Shown here in pieces: positions 47,701 to 59,037 of a stretch of DNA of 64,000 nt (its first letter is position 1; every line of letters starts with the position of its first letter). Position numbers and translations under genes: made by a program. The notes under the pieces are model-generated. The model ran no database searches. It was not told the DNA's origin and saw nothing but the letters and a program-made list of their open reading frames with translations. The DNA comes from Rhizophagus clarus (Eukaryota > Glomeromycota > Glomeromycetes > Glomerales > Glomeraceae): contig BLAL01000356.1 in NCBI GenBank assembly GCA_015698045.1, forward strand, positions 930,001-994,000, in the 5' to 3' direction.

Positions 47701-49534
47701 GGGGTGGCAAGACAAATTAATTCAGATTTCGATTTTTTCGAACTTATTCAAATGTTACCTAAGATTTCACAATATGCAAAGGCTTTACGACATAAGAAGT
47801 TGAGTTTTGATAAAGAAAGATCAGTACGTGAAGGCATGTATACTATATAATTAATAAAATAATTTAATATAATAATTATTAACATATTATTATTTGTCTA
47901 GGGTATCTCTTTGACTTTACCTCTGACGAACTAGACAAGCTGTCTATAGATAAACTTCGCTTATGGCCTGATGATGAACAAATATTGAAAACTATTCAAC
48001 TATCACATCATCTTGCACGGGACCTTGCAGAATATGTTGGCATAGTCCAACCATCCGATATTTCTATTGATATAATTATTCCACAAATCTCTATCGAATC
48101 AAATGAAATTGATATTTCAGGCTCTAGTATTGAAATGCAGCCCAATGAATTCAATGATGAGAATATTGATAATGAAAAGTATGATTTATCATCTGCCATT
48201 AGTGAAGCTTCTTCAGAAATGAAACAAATTACTATTGAACCTGGCAATGAAGAACAAAATTCTAATGATTTTATTGAAGGTCGCTCTCAGTTAAATGAAA
48301 TTGACCAGCCTCCTGATAACTTGTATATATTAAATAACGGTGATAGTGGTAAATTTTTTTTTAAAAAAAAATAATAAATACAACCGGTATTTTGTTGTTT
48401 ATTAAAAGTAATAATTTTCAGTATGTACATTAATTAATAATGTTAATATTTACTATCACAGTTGATTTATCACATCGGCACTTATTATTTGATAAACTGG
48501 ATTTTGAGTTTTTATATAATCAACGAAAACTTCATGAGGCATACTGTTCAAAACCTCTTGAACGAAAGTTCAAAATTGTTGGGGCAAATTCAAGAATATC
48601 GGAAGAAACAAGTTTAATTCAACCAAATAAAGCTAGTCACATTGTGGCTTATTTTACCAAAAATGAAAATCCGGAACAAAGATTTGTAACCCAAAGGGAG
48701 AAGCGATGGAAAGATAATCGAAAAAATGTTGCTATAACATTAGCACAATTATATGCTCAAGAATTGACGAAATCTAAAAAAGAAAGAAAGTCAAATAAAA
48801 GAAATGCTCAAGAAGGTTTAATTGAAAGTAAGTTTTATAATAATTATATTACTAAAAAAAACATAATTTAATACTTATTCTTTTTTTCTTAAAAAAAAAA
48901 AAAAATAGTTCCAAATATCGAAACTGCTAATATATGTACAAACTTTCCACTAATGACAGGAGATTATGTGTTTGTTCGATATGGTTTGCAGATGTGTATT
49001 GGACGAGTTGAAGCTTTATATTTTGAAGCATATAATCACCATTGTTATACTCAAGAAGCCATTAAAGATCTTAATGATATTTCATATATTTCGCTACATG
49101 TATTTATACCTTTACATTTGGAATTATTTACTGATAAAGTTAAGGAGGGTTGTTATATACTTACGCATCAAATTCCTTCAAATATCATATATCATATTAA
49201 ACCAGATGGAGCAGTAGTTGAGGGAAATTTTCTGAGATTAGTTGGTAACGAAAAGCAATACTATTTTAATTATTTTGGACGAGAAGATATTATTAAAAAA
49301 ATGGTAGAATAATTTTTCTTAGTGATTCTATTAAATAAAGCTATTGGTAATAAATGTCATAATAAATCATGTAACATTAAGTCAGAAATTTGATTTGCGT
49401 ATTTTTGTCAATTTTTTAATGTCATGTGTTAAAAATGCGTACCACTCTTATAAAAAACCCATGCGTACAGCTAATAGTAAAATTTTTGATCGTCACCCTA
49501 CCCCTATATATATATTTCTGGGTCCTATTTTACC
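44780..49534 (+). mobile_element. Unclassified TIR DNA transposon, copy A (4,739 bp plus duplications)
   Basis: The element proper is 44788-49526. The ends are inverted repeats of ~30 bp: AGGACCCAGAAATATATATA followed by CAGGGGTAGGGT, and its counterpart at the right. The target duplication is a perfect 8 bp, ATTTTACC, at 44780-44787 and 49527-49534. Inside each end lie repeated TGCGTATT/TGCGTAC words. It carries one eight-exon gene. A near-identical inverted copy is at 59045-63784. An 8-bp duplication is known for P, hAT and some KDZ-type elements. The core protein motifs look nearest to P/THAP9, but the assignment is open. Confidence 0.9.
45140..49312 (+). CDS. Probable DDE transposase of copy A, eight exons, ~1,196 aa
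   Basis: Exons: 45140-45731, 45801-46290, 46376-46673, 46749-47316, 47408-47833, 47902-48348, 48462-48827, 48909-49312. The frame joins without a stop to TAA at 49310. All introns are 69-113 bp GT-AG except intron 5 (47834-47901), which is GC-AG. N-terminal residues ~23-52 form a zinc-finger-like C-x-C...H-x5-C (VVCICGKKIKLNRKW, LNRHVRRSGC), followed by a Cys cluster (CSECYSIRY) and an acidic stretch. Candidate catalytic residues are Asp 402 (AMSDNTKLKPRLRY), Asp 510 (LSIGSDGAITEF) and Glu 741 or 744 (LHGSESCEHFFGVARQI); DPKHAKKTARNAI lies between. This resembles the P/THAP9 order DxxKLK..L.Y, DGA, HxxKxxRN, LExxFGxxR. The C-terminus (GDYVFVRYGLQMCIGRVE) may be a small beta-barrel. Roles are inferred; no break is visible, so it could be active. 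Confidence 0.75.
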
Positions 49535-49669
49535 ACTAGTCATTTGCTGAGTCAATCCAATACTTGTTTTCTATACCAACTTTCCAAGTGAACAACTGTC
49601 TAATACATCATGTGTTTTTTAATTCAATAAATAAAAGAATTTGCTTTTTATTATTAGAAAAAAACGTAA
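49535..49669. other. Spacer after transposon copy A
   Basis: AT-rich host flank continuing from the insertion site. Nothing specific. Confidence 0.4.
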
Positions 49670-50520
49670 CCAATGTACTATGCCGAGTTTAACAAGCTTA
49701 TTATTTCAGTTATTATACTCATTACTCAATATAAGTCCACATTAATGAGAGCAAATATTAACGAAATAAATTTGAAAGTTCAGGAACCGGAATCTGTTCA
49801 AAAGGTTATTGTTTTGTACGCAAGACAAAATGGTTTTGTTGCAAATAAAATTCAGAATGATAATGATCCTGTCATCGTTCGTTCTCACTCGTTTGAAAAC
49901 AGTTAATGTATATATCCTATTATTAGGAATCACTATAACAAAAAGATTCAATACGGTACTGCAATGGGTATTGCAAATCATTGTGGAAAATGCCTTATTG
50001 GAATTTATCACTATATAGGTTTGGATATTGAAAGTACTAAAATTCTTTCAGATACAATATTAGAAATTGTCCAAAATACGAGCGCTGATAAGGAGAATAT
50101 AAATAATGAAATAGTGTAGAAAAAACTTTAAATATGAAGGTGGAGATGACCTATCTTTCACTTTAAGAATTATTTTCAAACTGAAAAATTAAACTGAAAA
50201 TAACATATGTGCTTACTACCCTTTGTAAGTGTCTCTCAATGTTTTACCTTTCAAAAAAAATTTATAATTGAAACAATAATATATATTTTTGTTGTCATAT
50301 TTGTCAATAACATTGAATAAAGCCAGAACAAAACGTTAGCAAGTCCTTCTAGTTCTAACACTGATTACAGCGAATCTATGGAACAGGATCACGATGAACT
50401 TACATGTAAAGAAATGGAGAGGTTAAAGGCAAATAAGGCAGTTGTAAACAACAATGAGGACATTAAGATATTTGATGATGACCTATGATGACTTCTTTTC
50501 TGACGAACCTGTTGAGTGAT
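49670..50520 (+). pseudogene. FAR1-like DNA-binding domain fragment, decayed
   Basis: The segment 49740-49906 translates to ESVQKVIVLYARQNGFVANK followed by an acidic NDNDP and VRSHSF. This resembles the start of FAR1-type domains (found in MULE transposases and expanded host proteins of these fungi). At 49945-50115 another frame reads YGTAMGIANHCG, like the C-terminal helix of such proteins, and an acidic tail follows near 50350-50460. The middle of a FAR1 or MULE protein is absent and frames change, so this is a remnant. The family call is tentative. Confidence 0.35.
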
Positions 50521-51590
50521 TAGCACAATGATGAAATGCGTTCATTATATATATCGACGTTTGCATAATTACATACTAGCCAATTAATGGATTTTCTCAT
50601 TTTTATAATAAATTTATTATAGTCAACCCTTTTGTAAAATGGTAATAATAACAGGAATCGTTCATTCTGCACACGCATATGTATAGAATTTTTATTTTGT
50701 ACAACTTGCAAATGTATAATAATCTATTGTCTATTCATCTACAACAGTATTTATAATAAAAAATATAATCATGTTTGGACATCATATTAACTTCATTCAT
50801 GGGATCATAGCATAGAAATCGTATTGAGTACAATATTTAGTTCAATTGTCCATTTACATAATAATACTAAATGTTCATTCCAATCTATTTTATAGTAAAC
50901 TGAATTGGTATCATTCCAGTAAATGAAATATGGTGCACGAATAAGTCTGATATTTGGAGGATTTAGAGGAGTAGAAAGAACTGATGCTACACCAGAATCT
51001 GGGCAATGCAATTCCAATATACACTATCAGGAAGATTTTTCCGAATCACAGCAAGTTTTTTAAATGTGAGTCCACAATCAGGGTCGTTGATTATAAAACA
51101 CCTTCCAAGTGTCAAAGCTATTTGCAATTCAAATTTTTCTGCAAGAAACATTAGGTGGAGGAAATACGTTAGCGAATGGTTTATACAATTGTGCATGAAT
51201 TGGCCTATTAAACCAGATACCAACATCCGGTCTATATTTATTTCCCTATCATCATACAAGATGTACCTTATGTAAAAACTGAAAAAAATACCTATTGACT
51301 GAATAGACCCATACTCTTCATACATTTGCGTACACATGTCTAGACTCCCGAATTGATATAAAAGCTGAGACCTACAAGATATTCGAGTAATACAAAGGGA
51401 ATGGGGAAAAGTGGAAAAGAAAAAATGCGTGAAAAGGAAGAGAAAGAGCATGTAATAGAGAAAGGGAAAGAGTACGTGAAATGATGAAAGGGGAAGGGAA
51501 AAAACGCGTAAAGGAAAAGATGAATAATTTTGTAACACAGATTTGTAGATCATTCTAGTCATAATGTTAACTTTGAAAAAATTTAAATTA
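50521..51590. other. Unassigned region with purine-rich tract
   Basis: The minus strand is open at 51562-50987 (191 codons) and again, in another frame, at 51017-50805 (RAPYFIYWNDTNSVYYK). I recognise no family. The first ~70 codons of the long frame come from a GA-rich tract at 51390-51530 (GGGGAAAAGTGGAAAAG-like) and may be an artefact. The later part (CGLTFKKLAVIRKNLPDSVY) looks more protein-like and could be a decayed gene. Confidence 0.25.
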
Positions 51591-51775
51591 TTTAATTAGG
51601 AGAATCCCTAAAGATTTTTTGTTTGGAAATCCTTAAGAATCCAGTAATTCATAGAATCCTTAAGGATCTTTGTAATTCATCTAAGAATTTTTAAGGATTC
51701 TATAAATCATCAGATCCTTAAGGATTTCAAGATAAACTAGGGAATCCTTATGGATCTGTAATCTAACAAATTTAC
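51591..51775. repeat. Word repeat built on AATCCTTAAGGAT
   Basis: The palindromic word ATCCTTAAGGAT and halves of it recur about eight times in 180 bp in both orientations, with GAATCCCTA near both edges. It looks like the end region of a word-repeat DNA element, but I could not define ends or a target duplication. Confidence 0.5.
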
Positions 51776-51839
51776 TGATGACTTATCTCAGAAGATGGCT
51801 TATATTTGAAATCATGTAACCAACTTAAACTGGATAGCG

Positions 51840-52400
51840 TGAATATCTCCTGGTTTAAAGGCAAAATTCCTTATTGGTTACAAGATATAAAAGATAAATT
51901 ACTAGTTTCTTTCAATTTGCGGAAACTTTTAGTCCCACTTTCATATTCATAATCCTTCATTAACAAATCAAATTACCGTATCCTAAAAATTTTTCAAGAC
52001 TTACTATACAATCCACAGAATGAATGGACAATTTTTTGGGACAAGGATACAAGACACATCATTTACGGCAAATTAATTCAACAAGAAAATACAAGAGGAG
52101 CATTAAGTTTAACATATTCTGAATATTAGATATGTTATATAATACCTGCAGAGCTTCTTTCATTGACACCCTATTCTTATCAACATATAATTATACCATG
52201 CCCAGGATGTTGATGCAATACTTACTTTGCTAATAATTCAACAGAAAAAAGATACCAATGTATTTACACCACTACAACAACTACTTTATTACTCTTTAAA
52301 GTACATCCAAAATCATGGCTTTCCTGTGCTATATGACTACCTAAACATATAAAATATTATAGATTTCTCACACTTACATATCACACTCTGAATATTATAG
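51840..52400 (+). pseudogene. Decayed LINE fragment (region between RT and RNase H)
   Basis: The plus-strand translation, with stops, follows the order seen in LINE copy 1 just before its RNase H. NEWTIFWDKDTRHIIYGKLI aligns by eye with the RHWLVTLDGNGAPLFGKQL segment, and HIIIPCPGC is followed by FANNSTEKRYQCIYT, matching the CPGC and SASKYSSVPPRCTF segment. It is a different, older LINE family, with stops in several places. Confidence 0.45.
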
Positions 52401-52600
52401 GATACAATTTTTTCTTACATAGCCATCCAAGTCATCAAGCCCAGGCTAAGCCCAGGGTGAGATGACTCTGTCGCCTCTAATTCATCTACCTCTCTGTGGT
52501 AAAACCATACCATATCACCTATCCAGTTAGCCTTCTAGCATCTTACAGCGCCTCTCTAACAATACCAGAGATAAAACCCTATTCATACCATACCACCCAT
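52401..52600. other. Unassigned stretch richer in C
   Basis: Less AT-rich sequence (AAGCCCAGGCTAAGCCCAGGG and following) with no open frame that I can name. Confidence 0.3.
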
Positions 52601-52825
52601 CTGTAACTATTTGTAACTATATTTGTAACTAATAAATATACTAAGAACAAGATAAAATAAAGAATAAACAAGAAATAAGGAGAAAGGTTACAGGTTACAG
52701 ATGTTACAAATGATTTTTAAAAAAAGTGGTATAACAATCCTTTCTTAAATATAATTTATTTTTGGAGATTTGTAACCGTAACTTTTGTAACTGGTCACCT
52801 CATCTGTAACTACCCTTAGGAATAT
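52601..52825. repeat. Word repeat built on TTTGTAACT / GTTACA
   Basis: CATCTGTAACTA stands at both edges in the same orientation, and ATTTGTAACT or its complement recurs about eight times between them. No coding content. Confidence 0.45.
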
Positions 52826-53307
52826 ACCCAAATGCCTCATCAAGCCCAATACAATATGTGAAAAATACCCTATTACCTAGTACGAACCCTATATATACCC
52901 ATATACTAGTCCTCATACTATCTTCATATGGTCATCAGTCCTCAGATAAGATGCCCATATTGCAGGACCTGCTTATACCTAGGTGTATCAACCTTGGACT
53001 ATGCTCAAGAGGTGGCTATGTTATGGACTTACCTATAAATACTATACCTAAAAAAAATCATAATTAAACATAGTCAATATATAGGTATCAAAAAAATAAA
53101 TTAAACAGAACCTCTACTGAAGTATCTAACTTACAATGAGTAAATTGGTAATTAGGTAATCCAGATGAAGATCCAAGCAATTCTGATGAAGATTCAGACT
53201 ACTCTTTCTAGAATTTGTTGAATGGATCTGATTTTATATTTTTTTTATGTTCTATTTACATCTGAAATTATAGGAATAAAGTAATCCTTATAATTGCATG
53301 TAAGGGT
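52826..53307. other. AT-rich stretch up to the satellite-filled hAT element
   Basis: Open frames are short and unrecognised. The last ~200 bp probably belong to the LTR-type fossil that continues at 54924. Confidence 0.3.
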
Positions 53308-54923
53308 GATATGATTAAGGTTCCGCACGGATCAGATCAGATCAGATTTTATCAAATTTAAATCCAATCTGACAGATCCAGATCTATCAATTTTAAATCT
53401 GGATCCGATATTCAGATTTATATTTGAAATCTGAATCCAATTCATGGATCTGAATTTAAGATCCAAATCTGATTTGAATTTGATCTGAATCTGATCTGAA
53501 TCTGATTTCATGTCAAATCAAATTTGGATTTAAAAACAAAAAAAAAACGTTTTGCAACATTTTTTTCATTAAATTAATTAAAAAAAACGTTGTGAAACAT
53601 TTTTTTTATTAAAAACACTTTGAATAAATGTTTCGCAATATTTATTTGTTAAATTAATCAAAAAAAATGTTTTGCAATATTTTTTTATTAAATTAATTAA
53701 AACAAACATTGCGAAATATTTTTTTTATTAAAAATACTTTGAATAAACATTTCGTAACATTTATTTGTTAAATTAATCAAAAAAATGTTTCACAACATTT
53801 TTTTGTTAAAAACATTTAGAAAAACGTTTTGCAACCTTTTTTCGTTAAATTAATTAAAAAAAACATAGCAAAATGTTGTTTTTTATTAAAAACACTTTGA
53901 ATAAACATTTTGTAACATTTATTCGTTAAATTAATCAAAAAAAATGTTTTACTACATTTTTTCGTTAAATTAATTAAAAAAACGTAAAGAAACATTTTTT
54001 TATTAAAAACACTTAGAAAAAATGTTTCACAACATTTTTTTATTAAACTAATTAAAACAAACGCTGCGAAATGTTTTTTTTATTAAAAACACTTAGAAAA
54101 AATGTTTTGTAACGTTTTTTTGTTAAATTAATTAAAAAAAATGTTGCAAAATATTTTTTTTATTAAAACACTTTGAATAAACATTTTGCAATGTTTATTC
54201 ATTAAATTATTAATCAAAAAAAACATTTTGCAATGTTTATTCGTTAAATTATTAATCAAAAAAAACATTTCACAATGTTTATTCGTTAAATTATTAATCA
54301 AAAAAACATTTCACGACATTTTTTATTAAAAACATTTAGAAAAAACGTTTTGCAACATTTTTTTGTTAAATTAATTAAAAAAAATGTTGCGAAACGTTTT
54401 TTTTATTAAAAACACTTAAAAAAAACATTTCACAACGTTTTTTCATTAAATTAATTAAAAAAAATGTAGCGAAACATTTTTTTTATTAAAAACACTTAGG
54501 AAAAATATTTTGCAATATTTTTTCATTAAATTAATTAAAAAAAATGTAGCGAACCATTTTTTTATTAAAAACACTTTGAATAAACATTTCACAACATTTA
54601 TTCATTAAATTAATCAAAAAAAAATGGTAGGAAACATTTTTTTATTAAAGACACTTTGAAAAAAATGTTTCGCACCATTTTTTTATTAAATTGTAATTCA
54701 TGAACGGATCATATGATCTGATCCAGATCTGGTAGATTTGATCTGGATTTGATTCGATGGATTCAGATTATATAATTTCAAATCCGAATCTGAACTTCAG
54801 ATTCAAATTTGAAATCTGAATCTGATCCGCGAATTATATTACTATAATCTGATCTGGATCTGACAGATCAGATCTGGATCAGATCTGGTCAGATCAGATT
54901 TTTTGCGGAACCTTAGATATGAT
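53308..54923. mobile_element. hAT-type non-autonomous element filled with a minisatellite (1,600 bp plus duplications)
   Basis: The element proper is 53316-54915. Ends are TAAGGTTCCGCA and TGCGGAACCTTA. Perfect 8-bp duplications GATATGAT lie at 53308-53315 and 54916-54923. The outer ~200 bp at both ends are packed with GATCAGATC, GATCTGAATC and TCCAGATC words in both orientations. The interior (53530-54690) is a tandem array and has no coding region, so it must be moved by a transposase from elsewhere. Confidence 0.9.
53530..54690. repeat. Minisatellite inside the hAT-type element
   Basis: About 1.16 kb of ~40-bp half-units: AACGTTTTGCAACATTTTTT or its variants, then (T)TATTAAA and TTAATTAAAAAA or AACACTTTGAATAAA. 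The words GTTTCGCAAC and GTTGCGAAAC alternate, so neighbouring half-units are partly inverted copies. C-to-T and G-to-A changes at the CG positions are frequent between units. Confidence 0.85.
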
Positions 54924-56000
54924 TTTGAGATTCATGAATATCATAATTATAACTTTTAAGATATGCTCAGCTTAAACTAAATTCTCTATGCTTATACCCT
55001 TTCAGAACTATAAGATCTTTAATAATACATCCCTGTAAAAGCTCTATCAATACATTTTTTATTATACCAAGTGTTTTACTTGGTCATGATGCACCAGTAA
55101 TGCTATGCTTTATAGATTTATTAACTTTTAGTTTTAGTTTATAACCTGCTTCTTCTTGGATAAAGGAAACATTAGCACAGGAATTGGCTAGACATTAAAT
55201 ATCTATCCCATTTACATTTTCATTTATAGCCAAAAGATCCTTAGTATTTTCCAACTGAGCAACATCAATATCCATAGGCATTGAATCTGAATATTCTTCC
55301 TGTACTGCTGGTTGTTCTTGAGGATCACTTTCATAGTTTTCTAATAATATTTTATAGATGATCTCCTGAATAATCTTTCTGATATCAGCAAGCTTTAGAA
55401 GATTTATAAGCTTCATTTTAGTAAAGTTTGTTGGTGGCTTAATAGCAGGAATTTTTACCACTTTAGCTGATTTAGCTGATTTAGATGCTGGTAGCTTACC
55501 TTTATTTGAAACTATTTTTTTTTAGACAAGCATAATTTCTCCATTCTCACCTTGAACTAACTCTATAGGTACACCTCAAATAGCATTGGAAGTGTCCATA
55601 GGATCATCATGATCATCCAAAAAAAAATCACACATTGCCCTATTTAACTCATCATCTTCACGTCTTTTTCTAGCTTTTGCGATTCTTTTAGCAATCATAC
55701 TAGCTAATCTTTGTTCTGTATTTCTAGGAGCAGATCTACCTGATGCATAATCAAATATCTGTTGTAAATGGTCATCAGGATCCCTATCATCATCAAACAG
55801 ATTAGGACCTTCATCAGGATCCCTATCATCATCAAACAGATTAGGACCTTCATCAGGATATGGATCCTATGCATAAAGTTCCCAATCATCATGATATTGA
55901 GGCTTAGGTTTAGGCCTAACTGGCTTTACATCTCTAGTCTTAAGACTCTTCTGTAATTGACGAACTAATCTTAAGTAGGAAATTCATAGTATTTGACTTG

Positions 56001-56340
56001 AGATGTCCTAAAACTGATCCCTTAGCAATCAGAGTTTGATGAGATACTAGTCTTAGAACTATTATAGAATCATTTAAGATCGATCTAAGATTATCCAAGA
56101 ATGATTCTAGAATGATTTTAGAATTATCTCAGAATCGTCTCAAAATTATCGCAGAACAATTATAAGACAGTTAGTCGATTTACTTCTTATAAATAGAAGA
56201 TGATAGGGTATTTGGGATCATTACTGGATTATATATAAATTTTCATATATCATATGGGCTGGCTAAATTATAAAAATTGTATCAGTGTAATATCACATGG
56301 GATCTCTCTAGTTTCCTGACAGTTTCTCGATAGTTCTAGG
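56001..56340. other. Unassigned stretch with GATTCTAGAATGATT words
   Basis: At 56060-56165 the words AGAATGATT, TTAGAATTATC and CAGAATCGTC recur, again a word-repeat style. No gene and no defined ends. Confidence 0.35.
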
Positions 56341-56374
56341 TGCCTTTGACATGTTTCTATAAATCACAAGATGA

Positions 56375-57074
56375 TCAGACCTCTTTTATAGCATTGTTCA
56401 TCGTATCAAAAATCATTGCTTCAAAATTATTTCCTTTTTTCTCTGCCCAATGGCATAGATTTTTGTTATAGGCTTTAAACGCATCTATAGCTCTATCAGG
56501 AACATATGAACAGCCATCAGCTTTTTTAAGGGATAGTTTGTTTATGAACGAGAGAAAAAATATATTTTTTATGATTCTCCTGTAGAATAGCATGATAGCT
56601 TCCTAGACGGATATAATCTATATGGTCAAGAATACAACATTCCACTAGGTGCATAGAATTACTGGTACATTTATCAAAGATACCTCAGAACAAAAATAGC
56701 TATAACCCCCAGAAAAGATACATTTCAACGATCCTCTTTATCCCTTAAATATAATATTTTTTGATCTATAATATGCATTACTTTGTTCATTAATCTGCAG
56801 AGCACATGAATCAGAGCATACATGTACCAGATAACACTCATCATTAGTAGGTAATAAACGAGAGATGGGATATGTATTAGAATAAGAGGCTAAGGCACAT
56901 GTGCATTTTTTTTGGTTTAGTATAGCCCTCTCTCTCACAAGGGCAAATAAAACGTTTGTCACAAATATAACAGATAGTATTTTCCTTCTCACTTTCTGAA
57001 ATAGTTAATGCTGACTCACTTTGTGAACGAAATGGTTGCGTGCAAATTTTATTTTTATTCCTTTTACGGCCCAT
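56375..57074 (-). pseudogene. Cys-rich ORFs of unknown family
   Basis: Minus-strand frames at 57074-56877 (MGRKRNKNK...) and 56992-56738 overlap in different phases and together look like one Cys-rich protein: CYICDKRFICPC (C-x2-C-x5-C-x-C), then CTCALASYS and YLVHVCSDSC. A third segment, 56593-56375, contains FKAYNKNLCHWAEKKGNN. The set suggests a small zinc-binding protein with a frame change or an unseen intron. I do not recognise the family. Its position next to other decayed genes favours a pseudogene. Confidence 0.3.
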
Positions 57075-57445
57075 TAGTTATTTGAATGTGTAGGAAATTC
57101 AAATTACAAATTTATTATTGTTTCTATAGGGTTAGTTGTTTTTCAAACTAAAAAGGAAAAAGACCGGATATGGGCAGGTCTCATGGACTACAAAACTTTA
57201 TTAATTACAAAATGCGAATCATACTACAATAGTATATATAAAAAAAGACCCAAACTTTGAGACCATGCCTAGCCAGTCACGGTCTAACTACGCAAGCAGA
57301 GTTCATGCTAAAGAGCCTTCGGCCAAAGTGAACTCACATTACATGATCGTTGCTCCTTAAGAACGATTACTTTTCTTAACCCGAGATGCTATATATTTAA
57401 TATTATCTGAACTTAAACTTAAAATAGAATTCGCTGTAAACATTT
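57075..57445. other. Intergenic stretch with a less AT-rich, possibly structured core
   Basis: 57160-57380 is clearly richer in G and C than its flanks and has short complementary pieces (AGCCTTCGGC). No open frame is recognised and no tRNA promoter boxes are convincing. Confidence 0.3.
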
Positions 57446-57452
57446 TTATTCG

Positions 57453-58576
57453 TTAGAGGCACACCATTCGTTGAATCTTATCATCACTAATACGGAAAAA
57501 AAGACCATAAACCTTTCTGGCTCTTTCTGTTTTCTTTCGGATAGCATTTTTGGTAACCTCTTTTGGTAGCTGGTCTCTAACCTCATTATTGATCTTCTTG
57601 TTAGCCTCATGGTTTGTTTATAGTGGCCAAGACGCCTCTCTAATTCCTCACCAAAGTGATAATATGCCCTCAATACCTCATGTCGTGCACATTCATTTCA
57701 CTCTTCAGCATTGGATATTTCTAAATATAGGTCAAAAAGAGTCTGATCACTCTCAACTTCACGTATAGCCTCTCTATGGAGTCCTCTCTTCTCCTTAATT
57801 TCAGATACAGGCATGGTATCAGAAGTTAACTCCCAGATAAGCTTCTTTAAGATGTTGGAATCCTCCGGTCAATCATCTTTCTTAGATTTTTTTTCTGGAG
57901 GAAGAGTCTATATCTTCATTAGTACTTTTCTTATCGCCGGCAATGGGCTGAGTTATTACTTCTTCTTCTCCATCCACGTCCATTTCTTGTTCCAGCTCCT
58001 CTGGTGCCTCTTCCAGAATCGTTTCAGTTGTATTGTTTTGAAGTTGCTTTTCCATCCTACCAACCATAGATGATGTAATAGACTGCGAATCTCGCCTATT
58101 GGCAACTTCATCATCAATTTTCTTAACATTCTTCCCATAATCGGAGAATGGGCATACACTTGTTGAAGTGTGTAAAAGTTTTTTCTTAATGCAAAGTCTA
58201 TGGAACATATATCCACAGCTAAGTACCGTGAACGCCTTGATAGGAAGCATTAAGATCTTGTTATCACACTCCAAACACAGTCTTAGCTTCGAGGGAATTT
58301 CCATATCTCTAATGGTTGCATCTTCAAGATTTTTTAGGATGTTAAAGGTAAGATTCTTAAAACTGGTCAAGACATAATCCAGACGACACAAAGATTAAGC
58401 AAGAAATAGGCAGACCTGATTACCTCTCTTGTTTTTATATCACTTGTAAATTTCGCAGGAGAAAACATTCCCCGCTGATTTTCACTAGCAATTACGCACT
58501 GCATTTCGACATTTATTAATCCTCTGCAAATCAATAAAAATGACTTCATGATTAACATACACTTCCCAAATTCCAT
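57453..58576 (-). pseudogene. RING-type zinc-finger family gene, frameshifted
   Basis: It reads right to left. A first coding piece (VEMQCVIASENQRGMFSPAK to DIKTRE) is joined through a likely GT-AG intron (~68 bp, near 58422-58355) to NLTFNILKNLEDATIRDMEI and a RING-like finger LCLECDNKI...LSCGYMFHRLCIKKK...VCPFSDY (C-x2-C, C-x4-H-x2-C, C). An acidic linker follows. The C-terminal helical part (RAYYHFGEELERRLGHYKQT) then shifts by one base before EANKKINNEVRDQLPKEVTK and IQRMVCL, ending at 57453. A stop after SRKKI (57882) and a TGA near 57690 also interrupt it. This layout is typical, from memory, of a large gene family in Rhizophagus. The role is unknown; a RING suggests ubiquitin-related or protein-binding work. 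Confidence 0.55.
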
Positions 58577-59037
58577 ATGCGAAATAAAGATTATCAGAAA
58601 AAATATCCATACCTGAATATTGTTTTATTAGTATGATACTAGCGTGAACCCGCAAACTCTGAAGATGATATGCAAAAAATAGACTCAGAAAAATTAATGT
58701 GAAATATATACAGTGTCACACAGCTCCTATTCTGAGGTTCTACTATTATCGGAAAAAATTGAAACAATGATAAGATCATTAGATATGGTAGGACAGAATT
58801 TTTAAAAATATAGTTGCGCAATTTTATTAGACTGATCAGCTATGGCATAACAAAAAACATAAGAAAATACTATATATAAGAAAAAACTAGGTTCTGCATT
58901 TGATCTCATTTCATAAGGTGCTTGTTTGCTTAAGCAAACTCCAGGAATACGCGTTATCTATTGCTGTTGCCTTTGGCGACCTCAGTGTACATTTCAAATT
59001 GAAGAAAAATGAAATTAATCTCCACAGAACCCTAAAA
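58577..59037. other. Host flank before transposon copy B
   Basis: Possible 5' part of the RING-type gene near 58580-58640. Otherwise no recognised content. Confidence 0.3.

Larger units (their letters stand above)
53090..56000 (-). mobile_element. LTR-retrotransposon fossil (gag/protease part), interrupted by a hAT element
   Basis: On the minus strand, 56000-54924 carries an acidic gag-like coding zone with a short duplicated acidic repeat near 55870-55780, followed by a region resembling a retroviral-type aspartic protease. This suggests a Ty3-like element. The copy is broken in several places, and the 1.6-kb hAT-type element at 53316-54915 is inserted in it, with remains probably continuing to about 53090. 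LTRs were not identified. It looks old, but older than the hAT insertion is all that can be said with support. Confidence 0.4.

Noticed and set aside
49742-50018. Overlapping open frames on both strands around the FAR1-like fragment
   Set aside because: Only the plus-strand segment at 49740-49906 has family-like residues. The others have none and overlap it.
53530-54690. Centromeric or telomeric satellite
   Set aside because: The array is fully enclosed by hAT-type ends with a perfect 8-bp duplication, so it is the interior of a transposon. The unit is unlike a telomere repeat.
55704-55956. Pair of ~62-codon frames with a repeated peptide on both strands
   Set aside because: They are alternative frames over the short duplicated acidic repeat of the LTR-type fossil, not separate genes.
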